Assembly (NCBI GenBank): GCA_030849065.1
Contig: JASAON010001615.1
Location: 36,545-100,544 of the forward strand
Reading direction: 5' to 3'
Length of the DNA stretch: 64,000 bases
From: Jaenimonas drosophilae
Lineage: Eukaryota; Euglenozoa; Kinetoplastea; Trypanosomatida; Trypanosomatidae
Shown piece by piece: positions 47,818 to 56,776 of this stretch. Every line of letters begins with the position of its first letter. The first letter of the stretch is position 1. A program made the position numbers and the translations under genes. Under the pieces are notes generated by a model. It searched no databases, was not told where the DNA came from, and saw nothing but the letters and a program-made list of their open reading frames with translations.

Positions 47818-49521
47818 TCATCGTGGTGCACGGAAGGTAAGACGCCCGATAACTTCCTTCTTCATCAGGCGCGTCTCCTCACCACAGGAAAATATGGAAG
47901 AGTTCTCCACCGCTCGACGTCCAAGGTAGAGGATGGTCTCTCGGACAGGACCATAGGGCACATACTTGTACACCATGAAGCCTGCCTTGGCCAGAGGGAT
48001 CGTGACGTGGTCACGCATGCCAAGTAGCTGGCCAAAGGCAACACGGTCGTGGAGAATGCCGTGCGCCAAGACCTGGTTGGTGATGTAGTTGAGAGAGTCT
48101 TTGTTGTGGGAACCGAAGAAGACCTCGTGCTGCTGTTGGGGGTGGTCACGGATTGCCTTCATGACGCGATCTGCAACACTGGCATACGACTTGGCGGTGT
48201 CCTCAATGGTGGGCCAAATAGGGCTTGTGTAGTTGTGCTCCTCCGCCGTCTTGCGCTCCTGCACCATGTACGCACCACGCACAACTTTACCACCCCAGTG
48301 GAAGCCCAGGTACTCTGCACGTTGCAGGTCGTTGTACACGCGGTCCTCGGTATGAGTCATGTAGCACTGGTAGGTGTTGTACACCACTGGTTGCTCCTTG
48401 TTGAACCTGGCCTGCAGCTGACCCACAAGGAGGTCCATTGCCAGTTGATAGAAGGTCTGCTCCGCATCGACAAACAAGCGCACCTGAAGTTCCTTGGCGG
48501 TAGCCGCACACAGGGATAGTCGACGGTATATCTGGTCCCAGAGCTTCTTCTCAACGGCGCTCACCTCAGGCATGAGGGAGGCCAACAACTTTTGCTCATA
48601 TGTTGGGTTCAGGGCCAGGATCGCACGGCTGACAACGTCCTTGAAGCGGAAGTACGTCACGTAGCCCGTCTTTTCTGGATCAAGCGTGGCGATGATCTTG
48701 TCCATATCTCCATCGGAGATGCGTTGCCCGGCGTCCTTGCGGCGCTCCCACTGACGGCGAATGGCCTCGGTCGAGACAGTCATCAAGTGGCCACCCTTCA
48801 CCCCAGTTATCATTCGACACTCCTCACCCTTGGGGGCCACCTCCTGTGGGAAGAAGCGGCTCCAGCATTCATGAAGATGCAAAACAATGGAGGACACGCG
48901 GGCAAGCAGCTGTGGATCGCACATGCCTGTTACCTTCACGGCAGCCACACAACGGTAGCCTGTGGGGCAGTGGAGAGGGGAATCCATGATGCTCATGATG
49001 TACACCTTGAGATTGCTCTCAAAGGTCGACTCGGGAAGGGTGTAGGACATCGACGACTTCTTGACGAGGCTGCGAAGGCAGTGGTCGGGGGCCTCTGACT
49101 GGGTTGGGGCAGCTGCCGTCTCATCGGAGCCGGCTTCGGCGGTGTAGCCCAACAGTACCCCAATGCCTCCTGCATCAAGCCGGTGTACCGTGTCGCGCAT
49201 CTCCTTGTCACTCTCCCCAGCACAGAAGTGGCCGTATAGTGTACGCTTGATGATGCCGTGGGTCAAGCGCTTGCCCAGAATCCTCTCGCTACGCTTCATC
49301 AAGGTGACAGAGTTGCGTGTGAAGTACTCCTTGCCACAGAGCTTGAGAACTCCCAGTGCCCTCACGAGCTCCCACATGGACTTCTCTCGGTAGATGAGGG
49401 GGTCATCAAAGTTGACCCTGCTCGTGGGCCTCTCCACGCGTCCCGCTGCGGTTGTTGCGGCCTCTCGGTACAGAGCTGGGGTGCATGGCACCAGGAGCCG
49501 CGGCGCAAAGAACCGACGCAT
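47818..49521 (-). CDS. PRODH: Mitochondrial proline dehydrogenase, copy 2
   Basis: This 567-residue paralogue has the same motifs: RLFVDAEQTFYQLAMDLLV, KVVRGAYMVQERK and YGPVRETILYLGRRAVEN. It also has the EF-hand-like insert (IIATLDPEKTGYVTYFRF), where the loop has Asp and Glu at the start but again no acidic last position. The N-terminus (MRRFFAPRLLVPCTPALYRE) looks like a targeting peptide. The two copies differ throughout but share a patch (plus-strand 48189-48349 here, 45589-45749 in copy 1) with two differences in about 160 bases. Different expression or kinetics of the two copies is possible but not shown. Confidence 0.96.
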   Translation of the reverse strand: MRRFFAPRLLVPCTPALYREAATTAAGRVERPTSRVNFDDPLIYREKSMWELVRALGVLKLCGKEYFTRNSVTLMKRSERILGKRLTHGIIKRTLYGHFCAGESDKEMRDTVHRLDAGGIGVLLGYTAEAGSDETAAAPTQSEAPDHCLRSLVKKSSMSYTLPESTFESNLKVYIMSIMDSPLHCPTGYRCVAAVKVTGMCDPQLLARVSSIVLHLHECWSRFFPQEVAPKGEECRMITGVKGGHLMTVSTEAIRRQWERRKDAGQRISDGDMDKIIATLDPEKTGYVTYFRFKDVVSRAILALNPTYEQKLLASLMPEVSAVEKKLWDQIYRRLSLCAATAKELQVRLFVDAEQTFYQLAMDLLVGQLQARFNKEQPVVYNTYQCYMTHTEDRVYNDLQRAEYLGFHWGGKVVRGAYMVQERKTAEEHNYTSPIWPTIEDTAKSYASVADRVMKAIRDHPQQQHEVFFGSHNKDSLNYITNQVLAHGILHDRVAFGQLLGMRDHVTIPLAKAGFMVYKYVPYGPVRETILYLGRRAVENSSIFSCGEETRLMKKEVIGRLTFRAPR

Positions 49522-49751
49522 GTGTTAATTCACGAAGTTGAGTGATGGACAAATGAATGAGAAAGTGTGTGATTGTCAAAAGCGATAGCTACGCTGAGAA
49601 GTGGCGTTTGACGGAGAGGAGGAGGAGGGTTTCGTGGAGTAGCGCACACACTCTCATGAGTACATCCACGCACATGGGGTGTGCAACGAACAACGTCGTT
49701 CGGGTACAGTGGGGAGGCTGTGTGGTGTTCGAATCCACGGTTGCACCATCT

Positions 49752-51950
49752 CTACATGAGGTTGATGAATTGAAAGCGAACGGCTCGGAGCTCCTTCTCC
49801 AGATCCTCGTCCGCAATGAGGTCATTAGGGTACAGAGAATCTCCCGTGACGGGGCAGCAGCGGTGTACCCGCAGGAAGTCAAGGATTTTGTCGCGATCAA
49901 ACAAGAGGCCCCGTGGAGACAACATGGGCACTGACTGAATGATGCCTAAAGTGAGGGAGCAAATGTATCGTGAGGGTATGCCCATCGGCGGGGCGGATCG
50001 GGTGCGCCACGGACGGAGGTCGAGCCCACCGGTGCGGGCATGTCCAGCTCCATCGTCGTCTGCTTCAGAGGTGGAGCCATCATCACCGCCTTGTTCCCGG
50101 TGAGGGGCATCTTCCTCATCGTCCTCCTCGTCGCTGCTCTCGAGCTGAGCCAGCTGGTGTTCTTCCTCGTCTGCATTGAGATGGTTTCGCTCGACACCAT
50201 CAACAGCAGCCAGATTTTTCTTTGAATCAGTGGGCTGATTGGCCACAGTGGATTGGGCCTGTGTACTGGCGGAGCCATCCCCCGACTTCTTTGGCGCTGC
50301 ATGACCAGCCGTGGGTGGCGGCGCCTGCCGCTCCTTCAGCTGGGCATAGCGGCGCTGCTTCCGCCTTCTCCCACGCCCACGACGGCGGGATGCCCCTCGG
50401 TTTGAGGCCTGCCCTCGTGCACCGCCTCCAGCCTGAGCGGCAGGAGCGACTTGACCCTCTGCATCCTTCGACGACGTCAGCTCCGCAGGGAGGACCAAGA
50501 GTTGCTGGAAGAAGGCGTAGTTGCGGCTGTGGATGTCGATGGGCTGGCGCCGTCGCATGGGGTTCACCATGGCCCACCGCATGGAATCCTTCTCTCGTTC
50601 AGTAAGTAGACGCTCCCACACCAACCGCGTCTGTTGAAGCACCACGTCCTGCTCCAGGTTTCCATTGATGCAGAGGCGGATGAGTTGTGAGACAAAGTTG
50701 GATCGTACACGCGCATCCACCTCCCGCACCCCGCGTGGAGCTGCCAATGAGCTCGACACGGGTACGTTCTTATCCTCCAGTAGAACACCCATCTGCACAT
50801 CGGAGATACGTGAGGAGAGCTGCTGCTGCATCAACCTGTTGCCGAAGCACAATGTGGCAAGTACCTCGCAGCATAGACCACACGAAGCGTAGAAAGCAGG
50901 CAGGCATCGACGCGCTGTCGATTCTTCCTGCTTCAGAGAACCGTGCAGCTCCTGAAACTGGAGAATGAGGAAGGGCATCAGAAGATGCTGCACAAACTTT
51001 GTTGCAGCAATAAATCCACGGAGCTGAACCACACCAACATTGGTTAAGGTGAGCATGTTGTTGATCAGGAACAGTAGCTCCCGCACAACATCGGCCATCG
51101 CCGAGGAATCCACCCCCCGCAGCCACTGCTGCTGAGCGTAGGCGGTGAGGCTGAGGAGGATGCGGGTTTGAATGAAAGCACACGACACGCGATAGACGTG
51201 AACGCGAAACGCACCACTTTGGGCCTGCATCGATGTGGTGCCAAACTGATTTGGATTCCGGCGGCAGTACACCGAGCTGTACGTCGTCCAGCTTGTCAGC
51301 TGAACCAAAATGCGAAGGATGCTGTGCGCCACATAGCGCTGCATCCTTGGCTCACGAACTGTGGGGGATACGCCCGGAACCACACCAATCGCCGATTCCA
51401 AGGTGCGGGCAAGCACACGCACCGTGAGGTCCAAGTCGTTCTGGAGAAGCTCCAGTACCGTTGACGCAGAGACGCTGTTGTCCTTGAAAGATACAAGCAG
51501 CAGCAGCAGAACCAGTAGGGCAAGTAGTTCCACAGCCGCAGGACAAAGAACACTGCTCGACAAGGCAACCACGGGGTCGGTCTTGAGGGCGGCAAACCTG
51601 AGGTGGTCCATCTTCATCTCAGCGAGGGGCTCATCATGAGAAATAGCAATGGCAACTGCGCGGTCCATGGCTTCGTGACACGATTCCAGCATGGCGCTGA
51701 GGGCGTGAGCATGGGATGTCTCCTGGCCAAGCGCCACCGCCACGCGCAGAGCCGACATGAAGCCGTCCATAGACTCAGCTGCCAACACGCTGCACTGCAA
51801 ACAGGCAAACAGTCGATGCTTGTCGGGCAGCTTCGTTGGTACCACAGAGAGGATGCTCATCAGGGCGAGGCCCTCGTCCGCTGACAGGGCCGCCGCATCT
51901 TGTGGATGGCTCAGCGCGAGGAGGGCATCGACACACTGGGCACCATCCAT
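49752..51950 (-). CDS. U-box-type domain protein with helical N-terminus
   Basis: This is a 732-residue protein starting at ATG (51950). The N-terminal 500 residues are mostly helical and Leu-rich, possibly an ARM/HEAT-like array (for example VVRELLFLINNMLTLTNVGV). A long basic RG-rich stretch follows (RGASRRRGRGRRRKQRR), then an acidic run (ESSDEEDDEEDAP). The last 75 residues fit a U-box: IPSRYICSLTLGIIQSVPML, then SPRGLLFDRDKILDFLRVHR, then CCPVTGDSLYPNDLIADEDL. U-boxes recruit E2 enzymes for ubiquitination without zinc ligands. A U-box at the very C-terminus with this N-terminus is not an architecture I can name. The protein is a candidate E3 ligase, possibly nuclear. Confidence 0.85.
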   Translation of the reverse strand: MDGAQCVDALLALSHPQDAAALSADEGLALMSILSVVPTKLPDKHRLFACLQCSVLAAESMDGFMSALRVAVALGQETSHAHALSAMLESCHEAMDRAVAIAISHDEPLAEMKMDHLRFAALKTDPVVALSSSVLCPAAVELLALLVLLLLLVSFKDNSVSASTVLELLQNDLDLTVRVLARTLESAIGVVPGVSPTVREPRMQRYVAHSILRILVQLTSWTTYSSVYCRRNPNQFGTTSMQAQSGAFRVHVYRVSCAFIQTRILLSLTAYAQQQWLRGVDSSAMADVVRELLFLINNMLTLTNVGVVQLRGFIAATKFVQHLLMPFLILQFQELHGSLKQEESTARRCLPAFYASCGLCCEVLATLCFGNRLMQQQLSSRISDVQMGVLLEDKNVPVSSSLAAPRGVREVDARVRSNFVSQLIRLCINGNLEQDVVLQQTRLVWERLLTEREKDSMRWAMVNPMRRRQPIDIHSRNYAFFQQLLVLPAELTSSKDAEGQVAPAAQAGGGARGQASNRGASRRRGRGRRRKQRRYAQLKERQAPPPTAGHAAPKKSGDGSASTQAQSTVANQPTDSKKNLAAVDGVERNHLNADEEEHQLAQLESSDEEDDEEDAPHREQGGDDGSTSEADDDGAGHARTGGLDLRPWRTRSAPPMGIPSRYICSLTLGIIQSVPMLSPRGLLFDRDKILDFLRVHRCCPVTGDSLYPNDLIADEDLEKELRAVRFQFINLM

Positions 51951-52102
51951 TGACTGCTAAGCTTCACGCCACCAAGAAAAGAATCGAGGAAGAGAGGTTT
52001 CCAACAAGGAAGAGACAATGAGATGCACACCCCACACACGCAAAGACGGTGTGGAAGGAGGGGGGTTTGTCATGGCATTAGCCTGCAGCAGCTCACGTGA
52101 AT

Positions 52103-53932
52103 TCACGTGGATTGCGTCAGTGAGCGGGGTTCAACACTCACAGCACCATCATCATCAACTACGACTCTCTGGCGAGAGCTTGCGCGGGACGAGAAGAAGC
52201 ACACCTCCAGATCCTGAGTATCAGCCCGTCGCAAGCACATCTGAGCCGCTCGCGGTACCACGGCGCCTTCCCACTTTCCGCGCACCAAACGTGCAGTTAA
52301 ATCCACGCACATGAGGCTCCCACGCCCGAGCGCCTGAGGCACCGCCACGACAAGCGCATCCTCCATCGATGCCACATGCAACGCACACTGGCCACCCTCC
52401 ACCGCCCCAATGGAGCTGAAGTTGGCAAGATGAGGGTTGTCGTGCTGCAGAATGCCGATGCAGCGGTTGGGTCCGCCCATACAACGCACGTCCCACACCT
52501 TCACCTCCGCACAGGTGCTGACGGTGGCGACCTCCAACCGTCTCTCTGGCACCGCCACAAGGTGGATGATGGACGCGCCGGGATGAGAATGGCGCATCAG
52601 GCGTGGCTGCCGACGAACGTCACAGCGAACATCGGTTAACTCCACGCCTCCACTTCGCGTGCCACAGAGCAGCACAGCTGGAGGAGCTCCTCCATCTGCC
52701 TCGGCAGAGCTCCCATACATCGGCGCAAGAGCAGTGAAGATAGACGGTCGGAGAAGGCGAATCGACCTGCGGCCCCATGAGCCCCATGGATGCAACTCAT
52801 CCATCATCAACATCCGCTCATTGGCGTGTGCCGCCCACGGAGTGCCAAATGTTCCTGGAGGGGAAGTGCACCAGCTCGTCGGGTGAGCCACAGGACGACT
52901 CCGCAGCTGCTGCCCTATTCTGTCGCTGTTGTTGGGCAGGGAGAGGTAAGTGAGATGCCTCGTACTCATGATAACCATTTTATAGGAGCTCCCATCACTG
53001 GCAAAGGGGGTAAAGCCCAGTAGTGGTGGGAAGATGCCATGGATGGGAAGCTTGCATCTCAAGCGGCGGAGACCACCATCCACTTCTTCTCCATTCCAAA
53101 CGCTGAATGAACTGTCATGGCCGTCCAGCATCATCACCGCACCGCTCGCAGGGTCTGTAGCCAGTCGGCACGACTCATACCAACGCTGGGCCTCCATGCT
53201 GTCGCTGGCAACGCGAGACGGTTCGAGTGGTGGCTCCCGGAGTGCCGTCATTAGATTCACACGAACCGCGGCTCCACCGTCAGCGCATGGAGTGAACGAG
53301 GAGGTGAAGAAGTAATGTCGACTACCGAAAAAGTGACGCGGATCGAGCTTCCAAACTCCGAACGCCTCTCGTGGGATGGGTGCAGGGTTGATGGGGGCGC
53401 CCCGTGGCCATGACTGACCAAGGCTGGCGCACACGTCTTCAGGGGCATCCTCTTCCCGCCGAACGGCGATGAAGACGTAGAAGCGATCATCCCTTGCCTC
53501 CGCCAACGTCACTGTGGGCGATGCGACGTTGGCATCCCTTCCTCGTTGTACTTCCACCAACACGACATTCCTTGGGTCAACAGGAGGGCGTTGGCGCAGC
53601 CTCACCCGCGGATCACCAAAGAAGTGCGACGCCTGCCGTCTTGCTTGCAGAATGTTGCAATACCGCCCATTCTGTGGAAGAAAGATGGTTCCTTGGCGGG
53701 GTAGCGGGGCGTCATCGTCTGGGTTGGTGAGGACACTTCTCTCATTCACCACATCAACGTCATCACTGGAGGAGGATGAGGGTAACACTGCAGCCCGAGG
53801 TGGTGCCACCACGGGACGTGTCCGTCGTGGTGAAGAGGCGGAGACACGACGTCGTCGACTGGGCCCTCGCCGCCGCCGCATCTCACGATCCAAGCCATCG
53901 TCACTGTCGTCGGAGGAAAAGCTCACAGGCAT
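52103..53932 (-). CDS. Divergent WD40-like protein
   Basis: This 609-residue protein starts at the ATG at 53932; the frame upstream to 53959 starts at GTG. The first 85 residues are disordered and contain Ser/Asp and Arg-rich runs. The rest has beta-rich segments with weak WD-type ends: GHDSSFSVWNGEE, FLPQNGRYCNILQAR, CGTRSGGVELTDVRCD and VATVSTCAEVKVWDVRCMGG. The last is the clearest repeat. The propeller probably has about seven blades, but only two or three are visible by eye. No enzymatic motif is seen. Function is unknown; an acidic-plus-basic N-terminus suggests a nuclear or RNA-associated scaffold only weakly. Confidence 0.75.
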   Translation of the reverse strand: MPVSFSSDDSDDGLDREMRRRRGPSRRRRVSASSPRRTRPVVAPPRAAVLPSSSSSDDVDVVNERSVLTNPDDDAPLPRQGTIFLPQNGRYCNILQARRQASHFFGDPRVRLRQRPPVDPRNVVLVEVQRGRDANVASPTVTLAEARDDRFYVFIAVRREEDAPEDVCASLGQSWPRGAPINPAPIPREAFGVWKLDPRHFFGSRHYFFTSSFTPCADGGAAVRVNLMTALREPPLEPSRVASDSMEAQRWYESCRLATDPASGAVMMLDGHDSSFSVWNGEEVDGGLRRLRCKLPIHGIFPPLLGFTPFASDGSSYKMVIMSTRHLTYLSLPNNSDRIGQQLRSRPVAHPTSWCTSPPGTFGTPWAAHANERMLMMDELHPWGSWGRRSIRLLRPSIFTALAPMYGSSAEADGGAPPAVLLCGTRSGGVELTDVRCDVRRQPRLMRHSHPGASIIHLVAVPERRLEVATVSTCAEVKVWDVRCMGGPNRCIGILQHDNPHLANFSSIGAVEGGQCALHVASMEDALVVAVPQALGRGSLMCVDLTARLVRGKWEGAVVPRAAQMCLRRADTQDLEVCFFSSRASSRQRVVVDDDGAVSVEPRSLTQST

Positions 53933-54724
53933 CGTTGCCGCATGGAGCCTGACTGACACCGTGTGCGTCGATTTGGGCTTGGGCTACACAAGAGTAAGGG
54001 AGAGAGGAAGAGAGCGCGTGCGTGAAGATGGCATGCCATTCACACCTGACTACACAGTGAGTAAAGCAGTTGGAAGAGACATACAGACGACGAAACGACC
54101 AAAAAACCGTACGAGGGGGATTTAGGAAAGATATGGGAGGTTTCACAACAGCATCCCGTCGACGATCGGTGCGCTCGAGAAAGAAGAATGGTGGAAATGA
54201 TGGCAATAATGAAAAGAAGATGAAGATAACGCACAGAGCACACGCGCAGCAACAACAGATGAAAAGGAAATATGATCGAACAGATTCCAACCCCCACGTC
54301 CCACTCCCTTCGTATCTCATGTCCAGGCACGATGGCTTCCATGGTTTTTTTTGATGTGGTTCCCTTCCATAGGAGAATCTCCTGTGGGGCGATTATGGGT
54401 CAGCAGTAGAGCTGGGACCAGCCATCCAGGGAAGTCATCAACGAACAGGCAGCTGGCAACTCCTGACCTTACTTCGAACCAGTGCATCGTAAGATTGGTC
54501 TTGGGAACCACTGAGGTGTGTGTGTGTGCTGGTGTGTTTGTGTTGACGTTCATTACCACAACAGCGGGTGACATCACAGCGTGGTAACAGTTGAGTGTCG
54601 GAACACCACAAACAATGACAGCAGAAACATGATGGAGTGGGTGCAAAAGGAGAAGAAACGACGGCAAAAAAAAAGTCCTTTTCGTCCTGTTCACGGGTGA
54701 CGGTCACCCCCATGGAGGACACTC
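53933..54724 (-). other. Intergenic region (792 bases)
   Basis: No gene is seen. A purine-rich segment (53995-54016) is a pyrimidine tract on the minus strand and probably the splice acceptor region of the WD40-like gene. The rest is probably the 3' UTR of the oligopeptidase gene, with A-rich stretches (54666-54674). Confidence 0.5.
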
Positions 54725-56776
54725 TCAAACGCCAATGTTGTTGAGGAAGGCTGTGCTGTTGGGTTCGCGCTCCAGGAAGAGCTTGAGCGAGTCGTTCGGG
54801 TCGCGACCGCCACCGACCCCGATGATGCAGTCGACGTAGCGCTTGCCGAGCTTGGGGTCCAAGAGACCCTTGCGCTCACGGATGTAGGTGAACACATCCA
54901 GTGAAAACACCTTGGACCACATGTAGCCGTAGTAGCCCGCACCGTAACCCATCAAGTGGCCGAAGGCCGCCTCAAAGTGCGTGTCGTTGTCGTACTGGAT
55001 GCCTGGGGTGACGCGAGGGCGAATGCCGTAGAAGAGCTTCGTCGTATCCAGACTGTCCTTTGCCTGAGTGGAGAAGGGCAGGCCAAAGATGCCAAGGGAG
55101 TAGGTGGCGAACTGCATCTGTCGGAGAGAATCATGGCCACTGAAAGTATTCTTGGAATGCACCTTAGCCGCGATGAGCTCAGCCGGGAGTGGCTTCTTGG
55201 TCTCATAGTGGCTGGTGATGCTCTGAAGGATCTCAGGCTCCCAAAGCCACTCCTCCAGCATCTGTGAGGGGAGTTCGACGAAGTCACGCTTGACGCTCGT
55301 GCCGGCGAAGGTTGTCATTTTGCTGCGTCCCATCAAACCGTGGATGGCATGACCGAATTCGTGGAAGAAGGTCTCCACGTCGCTGTGCATGAACAACGCC
55401 TGGCGCTCCTTGGTTGGGGCAGGAAAGTTGGCAATCACGACGGATAGAGCTGGAGAAAACTCCGTCTCGCTTCCAGGAAGACGCACTGGGGGTACGACCG
55501 AGTGGCAGCAGGCGTGGGAATACTTGCCCTCGCGGGGGAAGAGGTCGAGGATGATGTGGCCCAGAAGCTTCTTCGTCTTCTTGTCGCGTACCTCCAGAGT
55601 CTTGGCCTCCTCATGCCACAGCTCGCTGCCGTTATCCACCTGGGTAAACTCAACATCAAAGAAGGCCTGGTAAATATCAAAGAGAGCCTTGACGGTGACA
55701 TCCATGGGGAAGTACTCCTGGATTTCGGTCTCGCTCACGTTCAGCTGCTGCACCTTGACCTGGTTCATCATGAAGTTGACGTCGTAGCTCTGGATGAGCC
55801 CCTCGGGCGTCAGCTCGCAGCTGGGATGGCGGTGGGCCTTGAGCAGCTCCGCCTCCTTCACCCATTTCTTTTGAAGCTTGGGGATCAGGTCATCAACAAA
55901 GGACTGGGCGGTCTCAGGGGTCTTGGCCATCTTGTCGGAGATGTAGAGGTGCGCATAGGAAGGGTAGCCAAGAGTGGTGGCAAGCTCATGACGCTTCGCA
56001 ATAACATCACGGAGGACGCTCTCGTTGGCAGGGAATGCTCGGTTGTTGAAGGCGCAGGACATCGCCTTGCGGGTGGAGGCAACCTCGCAGTTCTTCATCA
56101 CACCAAAGTAGGTGGGGTAGTCCATCTTCAGGATGTACTTGCCGTTGTCGTTCTTCTTGAGTGCGCTCATCACGGTGGGCGGAACACCCTTCAGCTCCTC
56201 CTCGCAGAAGGTGACCTCCGTCTTATCTTCGCTCACGTTTTGAGAGAACTTCGTCTCTAGCTCGGCCAAATCCTTCTGCAGCTGGATAGCCTTCTGGAAG
56301 TCAGCCTCGGGAAGCTCCATACCTTTGCGCTTGTAGTCATCCAGCTGCTCCTGAAGCCAGTAGCTGTACTCCGGTGCACGCTTGGACCCGGCCGCGTACT
56401 CCTGCTGAAAGGCAGATGACGTCTGCAGATCGCGAAGTGCCTCGTAAACGCGGCGGTTCGCCTCGAACTGATCAATGGCAAAGCGCTGCACCTCCACCAG
56501 CTGCTCATTGGCGTTGTCACGGACCTCCTTGTGCGGAGACACATGGCAAATGACGGCGATTAAGCTGGCAGAGACGTTGAGCTCGCACAGCGCAAGGTCC
56601 AGCGCATCCGCGGTGTTCTCGAAGTTGCGGCTAGGCACCTGGTAGAGCTTCTCCAGTGCCGCCACTGCGCCAACCTTGGCCTTGTCGAGAAGGGCATTGC
56701 ACTGCTCAACCGTCTTGGGGAAGAGGGCGGCGCACTTGGACGCGGTACTGACGTCTGCCAGGATACGTGAGGCCAT
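54725..56776 (-). CDS. M3-family oligopeptidase (thimet oligopeptidase-like)
   Basis: This is a 683-residue zinc metallopeptidase that cleaves short peptides. The zinc motif is HEFGH at 472-476 (in ETFFHEFGHAIHGLMGRS), followed by the third-ligand region ELPSQMLEEW (501-510). Length and helical composition fit thimet oligopeptidase, which is cytosolic and close to 690 residues. I chose the ATG at 56776 (MASRILADVS) because the longer frame to 57076 is pyrimidine-rich and looks like translated UTR, and because a splice acceptor lies between. From memory, Leishmania has such a gene near proline oxidase on chromosome 26, and it may act in peptide turnover downstream of the proteasome. Confidence 0.95.
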   Translation of the reverse strand: MASRILADVSTASKCAALFPKTVEQCNALLDKAKVGAVAALEKLYQVPSRNFENTADALDLALCELNVSASLIAVICHVSPHKEVRDNANEQLVEVQRFAIDQFEANRRVYEALRDLQTSSAFQQEYAAGSKRAPEYSYWLQEQLDDYKRKGMELPEADFQKAIQLQKDLAELETKFSQNVSEDKTEVTFCEEELKGVPPTVMSALKKNDNGKYILKMDYPTYFGVMKNCEVASTRKAMSCAFNNRAFPANESVLRDVIAKRHELATTLGYPSYAHLYISDKMAKTPETAQSFVDDLIPKLQKKWVKEAELLKAHRHPSCELTPEGLIQSYDVNFMMNQVKVQQLNVSETEIQEYFPMDVTVKALFDIYQAFFDVEFTQVDNGSELWHEEAKTLEVRDKKTKKLLGHIILDLFPREGKYSHACCHSVVPPVRLPGSETEFSPALSVVIANFPAPTKERQALFMHSDVETFFHEFGHAIHGLMGRSKMTTFAGTSVKRDFVELPSQMLEEWLWEPEILQSITSHYETKKPLPAELIAAKVHSKNTFSGHDSLRQMQFATYSLGIFGLPFSTQAKDSLDTTKLFYGIRPRVTPGIQYDNDTHFEAAFGHLMGYGAGYYGYMWSKVFSLDVFTYIRERKGLLDPKLGKRYVDCIIGVGGGRDPNDSLKLFLEREPNSTAFLNNIGV

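Noticed and set aside
49681..49746. tRNA-like element: GTGCAAC at 49681-49687 pairs perfectly with GTTGCAC at 49740-49746, and GTTCGAATCC resembles a Pol III B box
   Set aside because: The span is only 66 bases, the T-arm stem around TTCGAAT does not pair, and no D-arm or A box is in the right place. It is probably chance, though tRNAscan would settle it.
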